Assembly (NCBI GenBank): GCA_000432895.1
Contig: FR889429.1
Coordinates: forward strand, 571-13,915
From: Firmicutes bacterium CAG:449
GTDB lineage: Bacteria; Bacillota_I; Bacilli_A; RFN20; CAG-449
Length of the DNA: 13,345 nt
Direction of reading: 5' to 3'
Within the stretch, counting starts at the first letter, position 1, and every line of letters starts with the position of its first letter. The position numbers and the translations under genes were made by a program. The notes under the pieces are model-generated. The model worked only from the letters and a program-made list of their open reading frames with translations, had not been told where the DNA came from and searched no databases. Positions 13,189-13,345 of the stretch are shown here, piece by piece.

Positions 13189-13345
13189 CTAAAACATAAT
13201 TTCTTCTTTTTTTGGTAATGACATAATTGCACCTTTTCTTTGTACACAAAGAGAAGATGCTTTTTGAGCATATAAAATTGCATTAGATAATGAATAATTA
13301 TTTGCAAGAGAAGTTGCAAATGCTCCATTAAAGCAATCGCCTGCT
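13189..13345 (-). CDS. rbsK: Ribokinase (PfkB family), C-terminal fragment cut by window edge
   Basis: Fifty-one codons of an open frame enter from the right edge and end at TAG 13191-13189. The fragment begins A-G-D-C-F-N-G-A-F-A, the PfkB signature whose Asp is the catalytic base and whose preceding Gly residues form the anion hole. It continues with an alanine-rich helix (NAILYAQKASSL) and V-Q-R-K-G-A-I-M-S-L-P-K-K-E-E-I, which matches the ribokinase C-terminus (usually T-R-K-G-A-Q-x-S-x-P-x-R-E-E-V). Ribokinase phosphorylates D-ribose at O5 for entry to the pentose phosphate pathway; specificity for ribose over a related sugar cannot be settled from this piece. The stop lies 12 bases before the lipoprotein ATG and just before that gene's AAAGGA site, so the two form one operon. 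Confidence 0.85.
   Translation of the reverse strand, partial: AGDCFNGAFATSLANNYSLSNAILYAQKASSLCVQRKGAIMSLPKKEEIMF

Noticed and set aside
1..13345. Recoding of TGA as tryptophan (Mycoplasma code)
   Set aside because: Every conserved tryptophan I checked is TGG and all genes read through under the standard code, so reassignment is not needed here.

Overview
This is a strongly AT-rich chromosomal window from a low-GC Gram-positive-type bacterium. I infer an uncultured or host-associated lineage of the Bacilli/Mollicutes side (Erysipelotrichales, RF39 or Acholeplasma-like). The signs are A/T-ending codons, strong AGGAGG-type ribosome binding sites, lipobox (Sec/SPII) surface lipoproteins, and an S1-domain/pgi gene pair also seen near each other in Bacillus. 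All tryptophans are TGG, so the standard bacterial code applies. None of the nine visible stop codons is TGA (seven TAA, two TAG). The exact taxon cannot be fixed from the sequence alone.

Layout, left to right. Bases 1-1894 (minus) are one open frame that runs off the left edge. It encodes a large lipoprotein with several bacterial Ig-like (Big_2-type) domains. Divergent from it, with overlapping -35 elements, is a second lipoprotein (2003-3754, plus) with a related architecture; the two look like paralogues. Two hairpin terminators (3761-3856) separate this pair from a minus-strand operon: gpmI (cofactor-independent phosphoglycerate mutase) followed by an M3-family zinc oligoendopeptidase, with the gpmI stop codon inside the peptidase ribosome binding site. 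Divergent from gpmI is a compact plus-strand operon of three overlapping genes: ispD (isoprenoid precursor cytidylyltransferase, probably leaderless), an S1-domain RNA-binding protein of the CvfD/YugI/GSP13 type, and pgi (glucose-6-phosphate isomerase). It ends at a terminator at 9644-9677. Then, on the minus strand, comes an orphan AAA_14/DUF4143 ATPase (9705-11000). Its promoter is flanked by two identical 20-bp direct repeats, one of which forms a palindrome. Last is a minus-strand operon whose first visible gene is the C-terminal end of a ribokinase (13189-13345, cut by the right edge). It is followed 12 bases later by a 651-residue lipoprotein built of three 73-residue helical repeats and two copies of an unrecognised domain of about 200 residues.

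Functionally the window mixes core carbon metabolism (pgi, gpmI, a ribokinase-type sugar kinase), isoprenoid synthesis and peptide turnover with a surface component of three modular lipoproteins that probably bind host or environmental polymers. The least explained parts are the duplicated domain in the 11221-13176 lipoprotein, the paralogous lipoprotein pair at the left, and the repeat-flanked promoter of the ATPase. I see no mobile element, CRISPR array, tRNA or rRNA. No stretch above 300 bases lacks a gene; the longest gap (11001-11220) holds the ATPase promoter region and a terminator.
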